The translations under genes were made by a program, and so were the position numbers. From Odontocerum albicorne (taxonomy: Eukaryota; Arthropoda; Insecta; Trichoptera; Odontoceridae), in the NCBI GenBank assembly GCA_949825065.1, contig OX463863.1, positions 16,538,345 through 16,602,344 of the forward strand: DNA of 64,000 bases. Reading direction: 5' to 3'. Of the stretch, positions 21,541-33,173 are shown one piece after another; within the stretch, counting starts at the first letter, position 1; the number at the start of each line of letters is the position of its first letter. Below the pieces are notes generated by a model. The model made no database searches and was not told the DNA's origin. It saw only the letters and a program-made list of their open reading frames with translations.

Positions 21541-23243
21541 ATTCAGGTGAAGATACATTAAAATCTCATGAAAGTTTTTATAGTGGAGAGAAGCCTTTCA
21601 GCTGTGAACAATGTGATAAGATATTCTTACGAAAATATCAGTTGAAATATCATGAAAAGATTCACAGTGGAGATAAGCCTTACAGCTGTGGAATATGTCA
21701 TAAGATGTTCTCAGTAAAAGGCACATTAAAATCTCATGAAAGGCTTCATAGTGGAGAGAAGCCTTACAGCTGTGGACAATGTGGTAAGACATTCTCACAA
21801 AAAGGTGCTTTGAAATCTCATGAAAGGATTCATAGTGGAGAGAAGCCTTACAGCTGTGGACAATGTGATAAGATATTCTCACTAAAAAGCACATTAAAAT
21901 CTCATGAAAGGATTCATAATGGAGAGAAACCTTACAGCTGTGGACAATGTCAAAAGACATTCTCTCTAAAAAGTAATTTAAAATCTCATGAAAGGATTCA
22001 TAGTGGAGAGAAGCCTTACAGCTGTGGACAATGTGATAAAACATTCTCAGACAAAGGTATTTTAAAACGTCATGAAATAGTTCATAGTAAAGAGAAGCCT
22101 TACAGCTGTGAACAATGTGATAAGACTTTCTTACGAAAAGGTAATTTGAAATCTCATGAAAGGATTCATAGTGGAGAAAAGCCTTACAGCTGTAGACAAT
22201 GTGATAAGTTATTCACAAATAAAGGTGCATTAAAATCTCATGAAAGGAGTCGTAGTGAAGAGAAGCCTTATAGATGTGGGCAATGTGATAAGGCATTCTC
22301 TATCAAATATTTATTAAAATATCATGAAATAATTCATAGTGGAGAGAAGCCTTACAGCTGTGGACAATGTCATAAGACATTCTTACGAAAAGTTAATTTA
22401 AGAGATCATGAAAGGATTCATAGTGGAGAGAAGCCTTATAGCTGTGGACAATGTGATAAGACATTCTCACAAAAAAGTTTTTTAAAACGTCATGAAAGTA
22501 TTCATAGTGGAGAGAAGTCTTACAGCTGTGGACAATGTGGTAAAACATTCTTACGAAAAGATGAATTGAACAATCATGAAAGGATTCATAGTGGAGAGAA
22601 GCCTTACGGCTGTGGACAATGTGATAAGACATTCTCACGGAAAATTCTTTTAAAATCTCACGAAAATATTCATAGTGGAGAGAAGCCTTACAGCTGTGGA
22701 CAATGTGATAAGACATTCTTACGAAAATGGGATTTGAAATCTCATCAAAGGATCCATAGTGGTGTGAAGCCTTACAGCTGTAGACAGTGTAATAAGACAT
22801 TCTGTCGAAAACGTAATTTGAATTCTCATGAAAGGATTCATAGTGGAGAGAAGCCTTACAGCTGTGGACAATGTGATAAAACATTCTTACGAATAGATAA
22901 TTTAAAATCTCATGAAAGGATTCATGGTGGAGAGAATCCTTACAGCTGTGGACAATGTGGTAAGAAATTTTCTCAAGAAGAAATTACCTCAATATCGAGT
23001 TCACAAAGGCAATCCTGTGATTTAGAAATTTGTTCAGATTTTTTCATAAAAGAAGAAAATGTACCAGAGGATACTGCACCAGTATTACCTGATTTTGCCA
23101 TGGACATACAGGAAGCGGATATAAAAAAGGAATGTGCTCGAGACAATAACACAGAGACTGTTGATGTTTCTGACACGCATGCAATAACGAGTGAGTATAA
23201 TTATTTTATTTATAATCTGAATAAGTTTTCGCTTATTCATTAA
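21541..23243 (+). CDS. Zinc-finger gene B, exon 3: 16 fingers fused to a C-terminal exon-2 module
   Basis: Begins after a TATTTTTAG acceptor at 21540 and reads NSGEDTLKSHE, then 16 C2H2 fingers with HSGEKP linkers. Finger 8 ends HERSR (last His lost). A 17th finger stops after CGKKFSQ and continues in frame (EEITSISSSQRQ) into a full copy of the exon-2 module with FIKEEN and IKKEC, stopping at 23241-23243. A good donor (GTGAGT at 23191) lies inside, so splicing to 23479 is possible. Spliced product to this stop is 712 residues. This is a gene B to gene C fusion. Confidence 0.82.
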
Positions 23244-24130
23244 ATTCTGAACAGTATAATTTTTTTATTTGGTTTGAAATAAGATTCAAGTTAAGCCTTA
23301 ACTCGGTCAGTTTTTTTCTTACTTAACAATTCAATACAAGTTAATTGTTGTAGATCAAATAACTCATATTTGAGAAATGCTTTATTGCAAATAGAACTAA
23401 GATCTATATTTTTAACCCTTTAATATTCAAAAAAGTGTACAATTCAGAGATTTTTTCTAAATTTTCATTTATTTTTAGATTCAGGTGATATGGGCAACGT
23501 TTATAAAAAAAATCCATCTGGAGAGAATCTCTACGGTTGTGAAAATGGTTCACAGACATTCTCATTGCCTTTCAAAATCTCATAAAAGGTTTAATAATGG
23601 AGAGATTAATAGGCCTTACAGTTGTAGACAATGTAATATGTCATAATGACGAAAATATTTATTAAAATCTCATGAAAGAATTCACAGTTGAGAGAAGCCC
23701 TGCGGCTGTAAACAATGTGTGAAGACATTATCTGATAGTGCTAATGTCATACGCCATCTGAGGATTCATAGTGAAGAAGAAGCCTTACTCATGTATGAAT
23801 TGTGCGAAAACATTAATTTTTTACTTTATATGTTATTTAAGTATTCATACTAGAAAGAAACCCTACAGTTGTGACTATTGTGTGAAAAAATTGTTAAATT
23901 TGTTTTATTTTAAACATATTAGAATACATAGTGGAGAGAAGCTCGACTGCTGTGGGCAATGTGACAAGAATTTCAAAGAAAGCTATATATATTATCATGA
24001 AAGGATTCATGGTGGAGAGAAGACCTGCAGCTGTGGATATTCTATTGTACATAAAAATGTCATGAAAGGATTCAAAGTAGAAAAAAACTTGACAGCTGTG
24101 GACTGTGTGGAAAGCAGTCTCAAACAATAG
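22979..24130 (+). pseudogene. Gene C: exon-2 module plus decayed finger exon
   Basis: The exon-2 module (22979-23190, lacking its first dozen codons) has a GTGAGT donor, an intron of 288 bp with the usual tail and a TATTTTTAG acceptor at 23478. The finger exon starts NSGDMGNVYKKNPSGEN but meets TAA at 23583. Later pieces (RPYSCRQC, LKSHERIHS then TGA, KPCGCKQC, and the frame 23771-24130) are decayed fingers. Upstream exon 1 of C has been lost into the fusion with B. Confidence 0.75.
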
Positions 24131-24525
24131 AAGTTGAATAGACCATTTAAGGATAAGAGCCCTTAAAGCTATGGAGATTGCGTGAAGACATTCTTAGAAA
24201 AAGGTTATTTAATATCTTATGCAAGGACTCATAGTGTCGAGAAACACTCAAATTCCATTGTAGAATTCCATTTTTTAAATAAATCATCAGCTTTAAAGTA
24301 ATTCATTTTTCAAAAAAGCAGGAGCGTAAAACTTCATTTTATCACTTTAATATTTTTCATACCTTTTGAAATAATTTTTCAGGTGTTATATTTTGTTGTT
24401 TCACTATTTTCGTACCATTTTTTAAAATGAATAGCCTGTGTTGTGTTGCTCTATTCTGCATACCGGCTGGATTAATATTATTTTTATCATTACTAAAATA
24501 TCATAAATTATGGGCAATTTTTTTA
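24131..24525 (+). other. 3' flank of unit C
   Basis: Aligns with 10318-10690 after gene A; the polyadenylation signal has decayed (CTAAAA near 24494). No genes. Confidence 0.5.
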
Positions 24526-25449
24526 CGAGGCGTATCCAGAAAGTAAGTGTGCTGAGGCTCTCACGACCGGATGGATTTTATTTTCGACATGTTGGCTATA
24601 CTTCCGTGTAGCCTGACCCTTCCCCTCCGCAACGAGACCGGTTTGAGGTCAGTATGTTGAGAAGTGTCGACGCGACAACACGTTTTGTGCAAAATGTCAA
24701 TCCAATATCCCGCCAAGTTGAATCGAGTGGAGGCCGGGCAAAAGTTTTTGAGGCGCTGCAAACTCCATGGAGATAAATTTCTCCGCTCCATCGTTACTGG
24801 AGATGAAACTTGGGTTGCACACTACACGCCTGAAACCAAAAAGTAGTCTCAACAGTGGCGTCACACCTCTTCACCCTCCGCCAAAAAGTTCAAAACCACA
24901 ATTTCAGCCAAGAAAATCATGGCATCCGTGTTTTGGGACTGTCAAGGCATAATTTTAATTGAATATATGCCTCAAGGGGAGACCATCAACTCTGCAAGGT
25001 ACTGTGAGACCGATCGAAAAAAATTGCGGAGGGCGATTCAGAACAAGAGGAGAGGCATGCTGACAAAAGTAGTCTGCCTGCTGCACAACAATGCCAGACG
25101 GAACTGCTCGCCTCGTTTAAATGGGATGTCCTGAACCATCCCGCGCATTCCCCTGACTTAGCACCTTCAGATTACTATCTCTTTACCTTCCTGAAGCTGC
25201 ACATGGGTGGAAAAAGGTTTTAAACCGAAGAGGAGGTAAAGGAGGAGGTGGAGAAGTGGACGGAGGGGTTGGCGGGAAACTACTTCGAGGAAGGCATCAA
25301 AAAGGTGTACCCCGCTTCACCACCTGCATTGAGAGGAATGGCGACTATGTTGAAAAAAAGCTCACATGTGTACTACGGTAACCACGTAATTTTTTTGTTT
25401 TAATAAAAAAAATTGTAACCTACAAAAATTCAGTACACTTAAATCTGTC
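24526..25449 (+). mobile_element. Second mariner type, decayed
   Basis: Left end CGAGGCGTATCCAGAAAGTA follows TA at 24524-24525 in 3'-flank sequence of unit C. The right end (TTCAGTACACTTAAATCTG) matches only the inner part of the left repeat, so it is degraded. Different from the mariners at 9062, 19534 and 33583. Confidence 0.75.
24664..25340 (+). pseudogene. Mariner transposase, broken
   Basis: Pieces in three frames: FLRSIVTGDETWVAHYTPETK (first Asp), KKIMASVFWDCQGIILIEYMP, LRRAIQNKRRGMLTK, LLHNNARRN (second Asp of HDN changed to Asn), HSPDLAPSDYYLF (third Asp) and EEVKEEVEKW. The N-terminal DNA-binding region is mostly gone. Confidence 0.8.
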
Positions 25450-25586
25450 ACGTTTATCGCCGTGCTCGCAAATGATCGAGTCACTCCAAGAGGTCAATTC
25501 ACTATATGATTTGAATTCAAATGAAAGATCGATTGCACTGAAAAAGAAGAAAGAAAGTTATAACAAAAACATAAAACTGCGAAACA

Positions 25587-25946
25587 TTAAAAATGAAACT
25601 GAATAATATTGTTAAGTTCGTAGACGTCTTTGTTCTTGGCGGCAAGAATAGCTCGTTCACTCATCCAATCGTGATTCTTATAATTGATTTGAATATTGGG
25701 AAATCCTTTTTCAACCAATTCTTCTTTTGACATCACTAAATTGCAGATATTATGAGACAGTGAATTTCTTCCTGAGGTCATATCAATCGACACCTTTCCG
25801 TTTCCAATTTCCAGCAATTGATTTGAGAATATCTCAGCTGATCGATCTTTTTGCAGCTGGACACGCATATTTGTAGTTAATTTCAACGTCTTTACGTGTC
25901 GCCACAAAGTAGAGTATTTCAGGCAACATATAAAATTGCGAAACAT
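25587..25946 (-). pseudogene. Helitron PIF1-like helicase fragment
   Basis: Minus-strand frame of 119 codons with LKLTTNMRVQLQKD, FSNQLLEIGNG, HNICNLVMSKEEL, FPNIQINYKNHDW and SERAILAAKNKDVYELNNII, the wording of the PIF1-like helicase of animal Helitrons. The initiating Met is incidental; Walker motifs and the Rep domain are absent. A short relic. Confidence 0.8.
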
Positions 25947-26595
25947 AAAAGTTACTTATTAAATGTTAAGCGAACACAGAACGATAATTGTAAATAATAA
26001 AATTTTAAGGGAAGACAAATAGATAATTGAAACTAATTAAAAAAAATCTCCATTTCTACATACGATTTGATAGATTTTGAATAGAGATAAAATTAAATTC
26101 TATAAAACAAAAAATACTTTTGATATTCCTACTGACCTCTTTCAGCCACTATTGGCCTGTCCTCCAGATATATTTGCTCAAAAAGACAAAAGGTTCTACG
26201 GATATGGAATTATAAACAGCAGAATTAAATATTGTTTCATCATTCTATTGTGTAGCTCATGACGGAGCATTGTGACTCCCATGATAGCCTCGTTGATAAC
26301 CTAAATAAAGTAATTTGTTTTTATTTCTACCTGAAAAGTGAATGAACTTTTTGGACAACCCAGTACTTCAGCAGAAATATTTAAGATTTAGTGTTAAGGG
26401 CGAACTATGAATATCGGAAGAACCTGAGAGTTAAATAAATTGATTTACTTACAATTGATTTATCTTCCGCATCATCGCAGCTGTTATTCTTTTTGGCTTG
26501 GTGGATTCCCTCAGAACATTTCTTTGCATCCCTGGAAGAAAGGGATCAAATTAATCACATATTCGGTTTGATGTTTCTGAATAATGTTATTATAT
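25947..26595. other. Unassigned AT-rich stretch
   Basis: A 61-codon frame at 26077-26262 shows no recognisable family. No other signal. Confidence 0.4.
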
Positions 26596-26822
26596 TTCGG
26601 AAACTCACGATGAGTCCTATGACAGTTGACAAATTTGCCCCAATACAACCTTGTATCGACGTTCAGTAATTTTAATTATTTTATCAACTTTAATATAAGG
26701 CTCGATTCTAATAAATAACAAGTTATTTAGGTAAATACATTACAAAAAACTAACAATAATGACAAATTAATACATCGTTTTACAAATTAGCAAAACTTTG
26801 GCAGTTTCTTAAAATCAAATCA
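26596..26822. repeat. Left part of the 533-bp MITE family
   Basis: Begins TTCGGAAACTCACGATGAG and follows 32374-32600 closely, then ends at the LINE fragment. The right terminal repeat is absent. Confidence 0.7.
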
Positions 26823-26823
26823 C

Positions 26824-27600
26824 AATAAAATTCTGACTATTAATCAATTTGACTTCCGTAAATCACGCAGTGCTGTGGATTATTAAGTTATTCTCACTAC
26901 TGATATTCATTCCGGATTTACTTATCGAAACCCCCTTATAGCCACTTTCTTAGATATCACTTCAGCTTATGACAATATCATTTTACATATTTTAAAACAA
27001 AAGATGCTGTATAAAAAATACCCAATAAAATCACCCACCTCATATTTAACCTTTTATCACAACGCTCCATCTTTCTATAAGTGGATGAGGTGTCTTTCTC
27101 AAGAACAGTTTGGAGGTGTCTTTCTCAAGAACAGTTTGGAGGGGTCTTCCTCAAAGGTCAGTCCTTAGCCCTCTTCTTTATAACATTTATACGGCAGCTC
27201 TTTCGCATCCGGTTCCTCTCAATACTGTCATACTCGTATTAAAATATGCAGATGATATCGTGGTTTATATGTCCAATAAATCTTTTACAATTCTCTTCAC
27301 TTTCTCTCCGAGCGACTCGAAAATCATGGATTAGATATTTCCCCCTCCAAAAGTTCTATTGTGTTCTCGTGGAAAAGACAACTTATTACCACTAATATTT
27401 GTATTGACAATGTTCCTATTCTTAACCACAGTTCACACAAATTCCTTGGAATGACATTCCACTCCAGGTTATCTTGGAAAAATCATGCTTAACAATAATA
27501 ACATTACATCAACCTGCCAGAAAACATTATTTTTAGTCTAGTGGGGGGCACATCCAACCACTTTGAGACTTCTATACACTGCCCTCATCAGAAGCTACCT
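26824..27600 (+). pseudogene. Second fragment of the RNase H-type LINE (RT)
   Basis: Aligns from its first base with 12862 onward of the LINE at 11570-14900 (ATTCTGACTATTAATCAATT), including the QGSVLSP-like and KYADDIVVY (27243) blocks, with shifts and a small duplication around 27095-27130. It ends near 27600, where another LINE family begins. Confidence 0.78.
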
Positions 27601-27639
27601 TGATTATAGTTCATTCTCCTCATCAGTTTGGGTTCTAAA

Positions 27640-29172
27640 AGAATGCGGGAACTGAAACTGCTTTGCTTAGTCTAGTAAACAGCGTTACCACCACTTTGGA
27701 TACTAAGAAAGCATGTTTTGCAGTGTTTTTGGATCTTGCAAAGGCTTTTGATACAGTGTCTCACCAAATATTACTTACCAGATTGATGGAGGTGGGCATA
27801 TGTGGGCGCTCTTCTAGTTGGTTCTCTTCATACTTATCAAATTGTGTGATAGTGTATTTGGTGAGCCTCTTTTTGTGAGATTCGGAGTACCCCAAGGTAG
27901 TGTTCCGGGACCTATATTGTTCTTGATATATGTCAATCAGTTGTGTAATCTTTCTATCAGGGGTAAGATTATTACTTTTGCAGACGACACGGTTCTTCTG
28001 TTCGAAAGCCGAACATGGGATGATGTATTTTCAAAGGCAAGAATTACGTGTAGTTAAAGAATGGATGGACTCAAATTTATTGACTCTGAATTCCCAAAAA
28101 ACTAAATAGATCACATTTAGCTTCCTTTATTAGGAGGCTGATATGAACACTTTGAGCACAAAAATCAGAAAACTAGGATACATATTCCGTATGATTCGAA
28201 ATGTGCTCAGTGAAAATATTCTTGAAAGTATATACTTCGCCTTATGTCAGTCAGCACTTTCTTACGGTATATCAGTTTGGGGGCGACGCACCTTAACTCA
28301 AAAACGCATATTACAGGTTTCCCAAAAATTGATTGTGAAAATAATTAATAAACTTCCAGCCCGGTATCCCACGGCGGAGCTTTTCAGAGAATATCGGGTC
28401 CTGAACATAGCCAATTTGCATATCAAATCCATTCTCTGGCACTACCATCGAGACGAAGGGAAGATGCAGACTCAGCGGAGACACTTGACACGCATGGTAA
28501 CTAATCGAATGTTCACCATCCCTAGAGTTAAAACCTCTTTTGCCCAAAGGCAATTTACCTATTAAGCTCCCATGACATACAATGGCGTGCCGAATTCAAT
28601 AAAGGTAAAGGGAGTAAAATCATTTAGGCAGTCGATCGGAGCGTGGTTGTTATTGCGACAGGAGTTTGAGTACTTGGGCTTTCAGGATGAATGACGTGTA
28701 GAGAAGGTTTGTGTGAGCTATTGAGTGTGGGTTTCATTTTCTTGTTTTAATTTTGTTGTTTTATATTTGTTTTTCTGTATAATTTCTGGATGTTTTTATT
28801 TTTATGATTGTATGCGGTATATTATGGGATGAACATTTTTGGTCTTTCTGGAGTGATGATGTGGAAGGAGTTTGATTTCGCATGATGTTTCCAGTTGTAA
28901 TTGAGTGGCACTATTTGTCAGGTTGATGAGAATGTGCAACGGGGTTTTGTTTTTGTGTAATCGAAAAGAAGCATCGATTTATTTGTTCATGCTAAATATC
29001 CTCAGTGAGATCCAGGCAAAAGCCTAGTTTACTGGGGACATGACAAATGAAAGGCAACAAACCCAGATCCATTAAAACTGTATGTCCAAATTAAATTACC
29101 TGTGGTTTTTTCGCAAATAATTTATATTTCTTGTCATGTGTAAATCCATAAAAATAAATAAAATAAAAATAG
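27640..29172 (+). mobile_element. LINE family 2 (CR1/Jockey-like), 5'-truncated
   Basis: RT and C-terminal coding pieces are followed by a 3' UTR with TTTACTGGGGACATGACAAA (29028) and an A-rich (AAATA)n tail ending near 29172. The 3' part of the same family sits in each tandem unit (38446, 50363 and 62464). Confidence 0.78.
27651..28565 (+). pseudogene. LINE-2 reverse transcriptase, frameshifted
   Basis: Frame one: ACFAVFLDLAKAFDTVSHQI (RT palm Asp). Frame two: RFGVPQGSVPGPILFLIYV and ITFADDTVLLF (catalytic FADD). Frame three from 28143: KIRKLGYIFRMIRNVL, ALCQSALSYGISVWG and IPRVKTSFAQRQ, the usual C-terminal region. At least two shifts separate them. Confidence 0.8.
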
Positions 29173-29485
29173 CTTTCCGATTGTGTCTAACTTCATACCA
29201 GTTCACCAGCAACTGTCAGTTTTAAATGGTACGTGCAGTGTAATGTCTAGCATTATACAGCTTTATCTACCTACATACCATATATTTATAGTTTTATACT
29301 AATATTTCTTCTTAACTTGTAACACTTTATTTATTTTATTTGATTAAAATTAAATTTAATTACTCTTCCCAATATTTTGTGTATAATATTTTTGAAGTGG
29401 AACAAAAAACATCACAATAAATAAATAAAAAAAATATGAATTACGTAATAAGTTTATAAAATATGAATGTGAATAACTAACTGGT

Positions 29486-29852
29486 GTAAATGTGGAGAAT
29501 GTTGAAAAGCATTCACTTTGAAGCAGTATTTGGTCAAACATAAAATAGCCGTTCATAGTGGAGAAAGAAAATTCAATTGCACGATCTGTGAATTAACATT
29601 TAAACATAAAATGATGTTGCGCAAACACATGAAGTTGCATACAAAAGGGAAATTTTATTTGTGTGAAACATGCGGGGAAGAATTCAAACATAAATCAGAC
29701 TTGTCGTTGCATAAAAAAGCCTTCTGTTGGGGAAAATCTTGTCGCACTTGTGACAAATGTGGAAAAAAATTTGCCAAGCTTTGAAGTTTGACAAACCATA
29801 AGTTGGCTCATCACATTAATATTTCTGATTCTGCTTTAGAATTAAAAAAGCA
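29486..29852 (+). pseudogene. Diverged C2H2 zinc-finger fragment with two in-frame TGA codons
   Basis: One frame reads CKCGEC, TGA, KAFTLKQYLVKHK, then FNCTICELTFKHKMMLRKHMKLH, YLCETCGEEFKHKSDLSLHKK, CDKCGKKFAKL, TGA, SLTNHKLAHH. Four finger units, unlike the HSGEKP family around it. Both TGAs sit at positions where a finger codon is expected, so nonsense decay is the simplest reading. Confidence 0.68.
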
Positions 29853-29859
29853 ATGAACT

Positions 29860-30240
29860 GTTGAATTAATCGTCATAGCTGGTAACTAGTATCGTGACTT
29901 CCATGACAGCTTCTGACGACTCCTCTCCATCCAACCCTGCACTCGGCGGCTCGGAGTGCAGCTGTTAAAGATAGTCCAGTTGCGTCTCTCACTTGATCAG
30001 TAAAACGTATTGGGATTCTTCCTCTTCATCGTCATCCTTCCACACTTCCAGTAACCATAAACCTCTCCAAACTGTCTTCTTGGACACGAACAATGTGCCC
30101 AAAGAATCAGAGGACTCGTCAAAGGCATATTGTCGATAATCTGTCGGTAATTCTCAATTCTTCGAGAATGGAGTTCACCTTACTGTTTATGGAATTCGTA
30201 ACATCTTTCTCCAGCACCACATTGCAAATGCAACTGATTA
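29860..30240 (-). pseudogene. LINE C-terminal fragment (endonuclease/RT type)
   Basis: On the minus strand, with stops, one reads FGHIVRVQEDSLERFM, then a basic RGRIPIRFTDQVRDATG and GWRGVV, the wording of the tail of insect RTE/CR1-like ORF2 proteins. Too decayed to classify. Confidence 0.5.
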
Positions 30241-30985
30241 AGGTAATTAATTTATTTCATTTGTATTAATCAACACAAATATTCATTTACACCAGTTTCT
30301 CGTTCACATTCATATTTTATAAACTTATCACGTAATTTATATTTTTTAAATCTATTTATCAATTTTAAATGACCGAAATATGAGGTAATATTAAAAAAAA
30401 AAACATGTCCACCAAATCAGAATCGCAAAAAAAACTGTTATCATTAAAAACATGTAACATAATAATGAATTGTGAAAATATCTGGATGTACCAGCTCGCA
30501 GTGTTGAACTAATTGGCAGCCTCGGCTTGGCGTACGCGTCTGGAAGTGTTTAATAATTCTACTTTATTATTATTTTTTTATTATTAAAGTTTCTTATCTC
30601 CATATGTATGGTATGTTTATCAAGTACGTTAACAAGAAAATTCTTCTAAAATGATTTTATTCTTAGTATAAATGTTTAGTTGTAGCCAGCCCTGTACTAC
30701 TTATGTCGGTAGTTAAAATAATAAAATTAAACTATACAAGTTCTGGACCATATCAAACAGAATGGTTTGTTTGATAAATAGGGTGGGATTGAAAAGAATA
30801 AAACGACTGTGTGTGTAATTTATAACGAAAAATTCACTTCACGTACATACAATGTAAAAATACATCAAATCTCGGCTTCTCAACAGACGAAGAAAGGAGG
30901 GAATATTTAATACAAAGGAAAAAACAGAATCATTCACAAACCAATGTTCTAAGATTTTTTTTATTCCAAAAAATAACATTACAGT
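30241..30985. other. Unassigned AT-rich stretch
   Basis: No coding frame, repeat or RNA recognised. TTATTATTATTTTTTTATTATT around 30565-30590 is low complexity. Confidence 0.4.
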
Positions 30986-31330
30986 TGCTAGTTTTTAAAT
31001 ATTGCCAATGCATTGCATCGCTCGCTATGGGAAACGTCTTTTAGAAGGAGAGTTTGTAAAACAAGTTTTTAGAATGTAGCGCTACTTTGTTTGCACATTT
31101 TAAAGAAAAATACTATGCTTGATTATAAATCGCATAAATGAGTTACCAATAAGTCAATAGCGATACAATTAAAGCTCGAGTAATAGAATTAGAAAGAAAT
31201 ATTTCATTGCAAATACATAACGACTTAAAGTATGCAGAAATATATTCAATTGCTTTAGATGAGAGTAATTATGTAAATGTTAGGTTATGCTAGATTATAG
31301 CAGTTTTGATAGGTTATGCGTAACTAGCAG
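30986..31330 (+). pseudogene. hAT transposase-like relic (N-terminal/middle part)
   Basis: With stops, the plus strand reads pieces such as KQVFRM, LFAHFKEKYYA, ARVIELERNISLQIHNDL and AEIYSIALDESNYVNVR, resembling the region around the first catalytic Asp (IALDES) of ZBED/GTF2IRD2-type hAT proteins. The matching C-terminal part and 3' terminal repeat lie at 42161-42620. Confidence 0.6.
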
Positions 31331-31499
31331 GTTTTGGGGAAGCAAAGCTGTTCATCATATATTTGTTTTCTGATATATTCATTTTTAAACCAACTTCTTT
31401 AGTGACCTCTGCCAATTCCTGTAGTTGGTGCTATAGATCATTCGGGTTTTGTAAGAATATAATAATATTTTCTTCAAATCTCAACTACTCATATATTTT

Positions 31500-31665
31500 C
31501 CATACACACTGGCGTATACTCCTTCATATATAAGGATTCACGGCCATTACCCAAGAAGAACAATTGTGTATCTATGGTGTAGTTAAATTTTAGCATCACT
31601 TGACACTGGCGTATACTCCTTCATAAATAGGAGTGCACGGCCATTATTAAAGAAGAAGAAGAAAA
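31500..31665. repeat. GGCCATTATTCAAGAAG repeat cluster upstream of D1
   Basis: Two copies of the core (ACTGGCGTATACTCCTTCAT followed by CACGGCCATTA) about 90 bp apart, as before genes A and B. Confidence 0.75.
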
Positions 31666-31689
31666 TTACATTTTCCTTCGTGGCATTAT

Positions 31690-31808
31690 TTGCGTGCATT
31701 CCTTCCTTTGTAAGACTTCACAGTAACGGACAGTGTTGAGAGAGACACAGTGTCGCTGTTATATTGCTGCTGTTCTGCAACGGATTTCCTCAATACTTTG
31801 GCTCCGAG
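31690..31808 (+). promoter_or_regulatory. Candidate 5' UTR exon of D1 and promoter area
   Basis: A less AT-rich stretch (GAGAGACACAGTGTCGCTG, GCTGCTGTTCTGCAACGG) ends CTCCGAG before GTAATG (donor at 31809). An acceptor TTTTATAG ends at 33108, 65 bases before the D1 start codon. Equivalent donors lie at 42982 (U2) and 54899 (U3). The transcription start itself is not visible. Confidence 0.4.
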
Positions 31809-32373
31809 GTAATGTTCACTGTTTTATATTTTAATCGATATTATTAACAAAGCTCCTCATCCATTTTGTTTTGTTGACATTGTTTCACTTTTGCGTCTTA
31901 TTTTGATTACAAATGTGTTTAAATAATCTCAAAACTAGAAGTAACAAATTATTTAGCGTTCCCGTTAAAAAATACGAGTTTCCTTGACATATTATTTGCA
32001 TTTTCGTGGCGACAATTATAACACTTCAAAAGTGTACCCACGTACTTCAGCACAGTTTCTTTGATATTTATATTTAGACATGAGAAAAAATATTTCTATT
32101 TTTGTGTACTGTTCCACATAAGTGTTTTTATTTTCCTCAATATAAAGTGATTCCCAGTTAATTGCTGTTAAGTAATCCATTACAGGTTTATTTTATGAAG
32201 TCTTTCTTGTGTATTAGTTTGCCAGTAAAACGGTATATTCTCAGCAAGTACACATCTGTTTCGTGAGATATTTTTATTGTTTTTATCAAGTAGCTTACTT
32301 GACCATAAATAGATATTGTAGAGTGATAAAGGGAATATAACGACGTGAAAATATAGAAACACGTGTATTATAG

Positions 32374-32906
32374 TTCGGAAAATCTAGGATGAACCGTATG
32401 ACAGCTCACAAATTTGCCCCAATACAACCTTGTAAGGGTGTTCCGTAATTTTAATTATTTAATCAACTTTAATATAAGCCTCGATTCTAATAAATAGTAA
32501 GTTATTTAGGTAAATACATTACATAAAACTAACAATAATGACAAATTAATACAGCTTGTCACAAATTAGCAAAAATGTGACAGTTTTTTTAAAATCAAAT
32601 AATATTTGGTGACGTTTGTCAAAAGTCACTACGTTAGTCTGCATTGTCTAGGGATGGGGTATTCGATAACTGGATTTTCAAAAATCGATTTTAATTAAAT
32701 GTTCGTAATTAGTATTAATTCATAGTGGATCTTGGCCTATTTAAAGATACATACAAGTCATACAATACATTAGAAAGTCAGTATAACGAAAAGTAGGAAT
32801 TAAAACGTTAGTTTAGAGAAAAGCAATTGTTCGATTTGTAAAAAAAAACGATTTTACCCCATCCCTTTGTGACAAACGTCGCACGGTTCATCCTAGACTT
32901 TCTGAA
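32374..32906. mobile_element. 533-bp MITE with about 30-bp terminal repeats (U1)
   Basis: Ends TTCGGAAAATCTAGGATGAA and, on the other strand, TTCAGAAAGTCTAGGATGAA, both continuing CCGT. Inner inverted pairs (GACGTTTGTCA with TGACAAACGTC; GGGATGGGGTA with TACCCCATCCC) suggest a nested or compound structure. No coding capacity. Lies in the proposed 5' UTR intron of D1. Confidence 0.75.
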
Positions 32907-33173
32907 GTAAAGTGTCATTTGCATACTTGTTTGCTGTGTGGGCCTAAGTATTTGTTTGGATTCTATAACAAATGAGTTCCATTGTATAGTGGCGGTGAAT
33001 GCGTTGATTAGGAATTCATCCTATTAAGGAGATGATTTGTGATATCTATCACATTTACATTTTATTTGTAATGATGCAAGGTGAATTGATTATCTGTTTA
33101 TTTTATAGTCAATTGGCGCCTTGGATAATAGTCAATAAATCGAGATACAGAAGTAAGGAAAATAAAATCAGGA

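Noticed and set aside
24561..24791. Minus-strand frame at the left end of the second mariner
   Set aside because: Antisense of the transposon end and transposase fragment.
26077..26262. 61-codon plus-strand frame
   Set aside because: No recognised motif, length expected by chance, no splice or context support.
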